Positions 61,331 through 64,000 of a DNA stretch of 64,000 nucleotides are shown here, piece after piece; the stretch's first letter is position 1, and every line of letters begins with the position of its first letter. The DNA is from Sphingobium wenxiniae (GTDB lineage Bacteria > Pseudomonadota > Alphaproteobacteria > Sphingomonadales > Sphingomonadaceae): NCBI RefSeq assembly GCF_007830065.1, contig NZ_VLKK01000004.1:248001-312000 (forward strand), written 5' to 3'. The position numbers were made by a program, and so were the translations under genes. The notes below the pieces were generated by a model. That model was given only the letters and a program-made list of their open reading frames with translations. It did no database searches and was not told the DNA's origin.

Positions 61331-63655
61331 TCAATCCTGAGACAAGAGCGGCAGGCTTCGGAACCTCTGGCCGGTAACGGTGAATAAGGCGTTGGCGACG
61401 GCGGGAGCCACCATGGGCGCGGCGATTTCCGTCGCGCCGGCCGGTTTCGCCGTGCTGCGGATCAATTCGACCGTGATCTCCCCTATGTCGCTGAGGCGCG
61501 GAAGGTTCATGCGGCCCAGAATGGCGCGTCCGGGCATGGCCTTGTCATAGGGAACCGAAGCCCCCATCGCACAGGCAAGGCCGTAGATCAGACCGCTTTC
61601 CACCTGTTGCCGGGCGATATCGGGATTGACCTGATCGCCGCAGTCGACCGCCGCGACCATCCGGCCCACCATCAGCTTGCCGCCGGTAATCGCGGCTTCC
61701 ACCAGCACCGCGCCGAATGCGTCGCCGATCCGATGCGCGGCGATCCCCTGTCCGCTGCCCGCAATGCCGCCCTGCCATCCCCCCATGGCGGCGGCGGTCG
61801 AAAGGCAGTGGGCGAGACGCGGATTGCCTCCCAGCATCTGGATGCGGAAAGACATGGCCTCCATCTGCGCCAGATGGGCGAGTTCGTCCATGAAGCTTTC
61901 GGTGAAGAACGTGCTGTGCAGATGAGCGTTGCCGCGCACGAAACCAAGAGGCAGATATACATCTGACGGATAGTGGTCGATGGCCCAGTTGGAGACGGCA
62001 TAGGGTATCTCCATACCCGCGATCGCAAGTCTTGTCGCCTTGTCCGCACTCTGGGCCGCCGCTTCGTGGGGCAAGGCGCCGTTCGCAATACGCGCCCAGG
62101 TCTGGCTCATCGCGCAGGGGGCGGCGACTTTCGCCAGCCAGCCCTCTATCACGCCGCTGCGGCCGAGCTTTGCCGCCATGCGGGCATGGGCGGGCGGGCT
62201 TGGCCGGTCATGAATGACATCTTCCAGCCGCGACCAGAGCAATTGGACGGGACGTCCCATGTCCCGCGCGATCAGCGCCGCCTGCACCGCTGCCTCGAAA
62301 TCCATCTTGCGCCCGAAAGAGCCGCCCGCGTGCACGGGGTAAAGCGTCACGGAAGCCCGGTCGATCCCCAGTGCGTCGGCAATGGCCGTGCGGGCGAGAC
62401 CTGGGGCCTGCGTGGCGGTCCACACCTCAGCCCCGGCGTCGGTGACGCGCGCGGTAGCGCACATCGGTTCCAACGCGAGGTGCAGGCCCGCGTCCACGCG
62501 ATATTCGCTGGCCAGGATCGTCGCGCCCTCAAACACCGGCAACAGGTCGCCCTGCGTATAAAGACGGCGGCCATGGGAACCGGAAAAGGCATCCTCCAGC
62601 GCGGCGTCGATGCGTTCGTCGCTGACGGGCGGCCCATCCAGCATGAATATGGGATCGGCCAGATCGAGCGCCTTGTTCGCCGCCCACCAGTTGGTTCCAA
62701 CCGCGGCGACCCAGCGTTCCGACCGAACCAGCTTCAGGAAGCCAGTGACGCTCCTGGCTGCGCCCTCATTCACGCTTTCCAGCCTGGCTGCGCCCTCATT
62801 CACGCTTTCCAGCCGCGCATCGCCGATCGGCCCTTGGCGGATCGACGCGAAGACCATGTCGGGCAGGCGGATGTCGGCGGCGAAATTATGGCTGCCGTCG
62901 AGCTTGGAAGGCGTGTCGAGCCGGGGCAAATCCTGTCCCGCCAACCGCCCCTCCATCCCCTGCCGCAGGGGCAGGATCTCGGGAAGGTCGAACGCCGCCG
63001 CCTCCTCAACCACATCTCCAAAGCGCAGCGTCCGCTGGCCGCCGTCGGAAATCAGACCTTCCTGAATGTCGCAGCTTTCCCACGGCACATTCCAGCGCTT
63101 CGCCGCCGCCTTGCACAGCAGGATGCGCGCCGCGGCCCCGGCATCGCGATAGGCATCGTGGAACATCGGCACGGAGGTTCCGCCACCCGTCAGCATCAGC
63201 GCCTTGCGCGTCGCATATTGATCGAGCGCCCAGTCGCCCGCCTCCCCGCCGATGCGAGTCCAGTCGCTCGCCAGCCACTCACGCGCCAGAAGGGTGTTCG
63301 CATAAAGGGGGCTTTCCGGCGCGCTTTGCACCGCGATGGTGCGCCAGTCGGCGCCCAGTTCGTCCGCGAGAATCTGGGGCAGCAAGGTCGTTATCCCCTG
63401 CCCCATTTCCAGTTGCGGCACGATGACGATCACCTGTCCCGCCCGATCGATCTTGAGGAAGGCGTTGAAGACGAACTCCCCCGGCGCGGCGTTGAGATTG
63501 GGCTTGTAGCTGCGCGGCCAGACGGCCCATGCGAGCAGCAGCCCCGCGCCGGCGCCTCCCCCGACAAGCAGGGCGCGGCGGTCGATTCCCTGCCTGCCCT
63601 TGCCCTTCTGCCTTAGCGGTGCTCGCCCCATATCCCGACTGATAGAGAGCGGCAA
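61331..63655 (-). CDS. molybdenum hydroxylase large subunit (isoquinoline 1-oxidoreductase beta-like)
   Basis: 774 residues. A twin-arginine-type signal (GIDRRALLVGGGAGAGLLLAWAV, about 23-45) suggests periplasmic location. Molybdopterin-binding motifs PQLEMGQGITTLLPQILADEL, YPVHAGGSFGRKMDFEAAVQAALIA and GATEIAAPMVAPAVANALF match the IorB family. The partner [2Fe-2S] subunit (IorA) is not in the window. Residues near 285-304 carry a perfect 10-residue duplication from the 30-bp repeat at 62753-62812. Substrate unknown. Confidence 0.88.
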   Translation of the reverse strand: MPLSISRDMGRAPLRQKGKGRQGIDRRALLVGGGAGAGLLLAWAVWPRSYKPNLNAAPGEFVFNAFLKIDRAGQVIVIVPQLEMGQGITTLLPQILADELGADWRTIAVQSAPESPLYANTLLAREWLASDWTRIGGEAGDWALDQYATRKALMLTGGGTSVPMFHDAYRDAGAAARILLCKAAAKRWNVPWESCDIQEGLISDGGQRTLRFGDVVEEAAAFDLPEILPLRQGMEGRLAGQDLPRLDTPSKLDGSHNFAADIRLPDMVFASIRQGPIGDARLESVNEGAARLESVNEGAARSVTGFLKLVRSERWVAAVGTNWWAANKALDLADPIFMLDGPPVSDERIDAALEDAFSGSHGRRLYTQGDLLPVFEGATILASEYRVDAGLHLALEPMCATARVTDAGAEVWTATQAPGLARTAIADALGIDRASVTLYPVHAGGSFGRKMDFEAAVQAALIARDMGRPVQLLWSRLEDVIHDRPSPPAHARMAAKLGRSGVIEGWLAKVAAPCAMSQTWARIANGALPHEAAAQSADKATRLAIAGMEIPYAVSNWAIDHYPSDVYLPLGFVRGNAHLHSTFFTESFMDELAHLAQMEAMSFRIQMLGGNPRLAHCLSTAAAMGGWQGGIAGSGQGIAAHRIGDAFGAVLVEAAITGGKLMVGRMVAAVDCGDQVNPDIARQQVESGLIYGLACAMGASVPYDKAMPGRAILGRMNLPRLSDIGEITVELIRSTAKPAGATEIAAPMVAPAVANALFTVTGQRFRSLPLLSQD
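62753..62812 (-). repeat. 30-bp perfect tandem duplication inside the molybdenum hydroxylase gene
   Basis: The same 30 bases occur at 62753-62782 and 62783-62812 without mismatch. They encode RLESVNEGAA twice in frame. Identity at synonymous positions shows the event is recent. Confidence 0.95.
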
Positions 63656-63670
63656 AGGCGCTGCATAGCC

Positions 63671-64000
63671 TTATTCGGCGCGGATGGGCGCAAGGCCGAG
63701 GCGCGGGATTTCGATTGCGGGGCAACGGTCCATCACGACCTTGAGGCCAGCGGCTTCCGCGCGCGTGGCCGCTTCCGGGTTGATGACGCCGAGCTGCATC
63801 CAGACCGCCTTTGCCCCGGCGGCGATGGCGTCGTCCACTGCCTCGCCCGCCGCCTCGCTGCGGCGGAAGATGTCGACCATGTCGATGGGCACGCCAATGT
63901 CGGACAGCCGGTCCCAGACGAACTCGCCATGGACATGCTCTCCCGCGATCTGGGGATTGACCGGCAGGACGCGATAGCCATGGTCCTGAAGCGCCTTCAT
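63671..64000 (-). CDS. CoA-binding domain protein (YccU-like), 5' end beyond the window
   Basis: The visible 109 residues ([95 protein letters not shown]) match the COG1832/YccU CoA-binding family of about 140 residues. The first residues are cut off at 64000. A Rossmann-like fold binding CoA is expected; role unknown. Confidence 0.88.
   Translation of the reverse strand: MKALQDHGYRVLPVNPQIAGEHVHGEFVWDRLSDIGVPIDMVDIFRRSEAAGEAVDDAIAAGAKAVWMQLGVINPEAATRAEAAGLKVVMDRCPAIEIPRLGLAPIRAE

Noticed and set aside
61973-63616. 547-residue plus-strand frame opposite the molybdenum hydroxylase
   Set aside because: Shadow frame; the minus strand carries the conserved molybdopterin motifs and Tat signal.

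Overview
The window is a GC-rich chromosomal segment of an alphaproteobacterium, most likely a sphingomonad (Sphingobium/Sphingomonas-like). This is inferred from the gene order rph-rdgB-hemW next to hrcA-grpE, a GapR-type DUF2312 gene, sdhC-sdhD-sdhA, several TonB-dependent receptors and many four-base (ATGA/GTGA) gene overlaps. No rRNA, CRISPR array, insertion sequence or complete tRNA was found.

Left housekeeping arm (1-31 kb): grxD; a BlaI/M56-peptidase regulator pair with its operators; hemW, rdgB and rph opposed by hrcA-grpE; a metal-type PadR regulator with a DUF2218 gene; ruvC and yebC; a truncated ybjQ beside a small AT-richer gene with a HEPN-like RNxxxH motif; gapR; pyk; rpmJ; an M14 peptidase; prmA; a soluble chemoreceptor; sdhC-sdhD-sdhA ending in a terminator with no sdhB; an acyl-CoA dehydrogenase with its MerR regulator; and a DUF2946/TonB-receptor pair. 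A palindrome-ended repeat of about 105 bp occurs twice in this arm.

Mobile island (about 32.08-45.29 kb): it starts at a 3' fragment of tRNA-Gln(CTG). It carries higBA, an integrase, a regulator, an AlpA-like gene, a probable replication initiator with an iteron array inside its own coding sequence, an HNH endonuclease, terminase large subunit, HK97-type capsid, protease, portal and connector, then a second excisionase-like/integrase pair. No tail, lysis or small-terminase gene is recognisable. This fits a capsid-forming phage satellite (cf-PICI-like), not a complete prophage. The right end interrupts an NfrB-like glycosyltransferase gene whose 5' half is not in the window. The two ends therefore belong to different attachment loci, and with an internally duplicated two-gene module this suggests a hybrid of two satellites.

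Right arm (45.3-64 kb): the broken nfrB and an NfrA-like barrel gene; a TauE/TIGR02186/DUF2520 run; a valine-degradation cluster (mmsB, 3-hydroxyisobutyryl-CoA hydrolase, acyl-CoA dehydrogenase, mmsA) opposite a LysR regulator; cysQ; an iron-uptake group (PiuC-type hydroxylase, TonB, and a TonB-dependent receptor destroyed by an internal deletion, each end with a Fur-box-like palindrome); then RHH, phbB, hemH, a Tat-exported molybdenum hydroxylase large subunit with a 30-bp in-frame tandem duplication, and a CoA-binding protein cut by the window edge.
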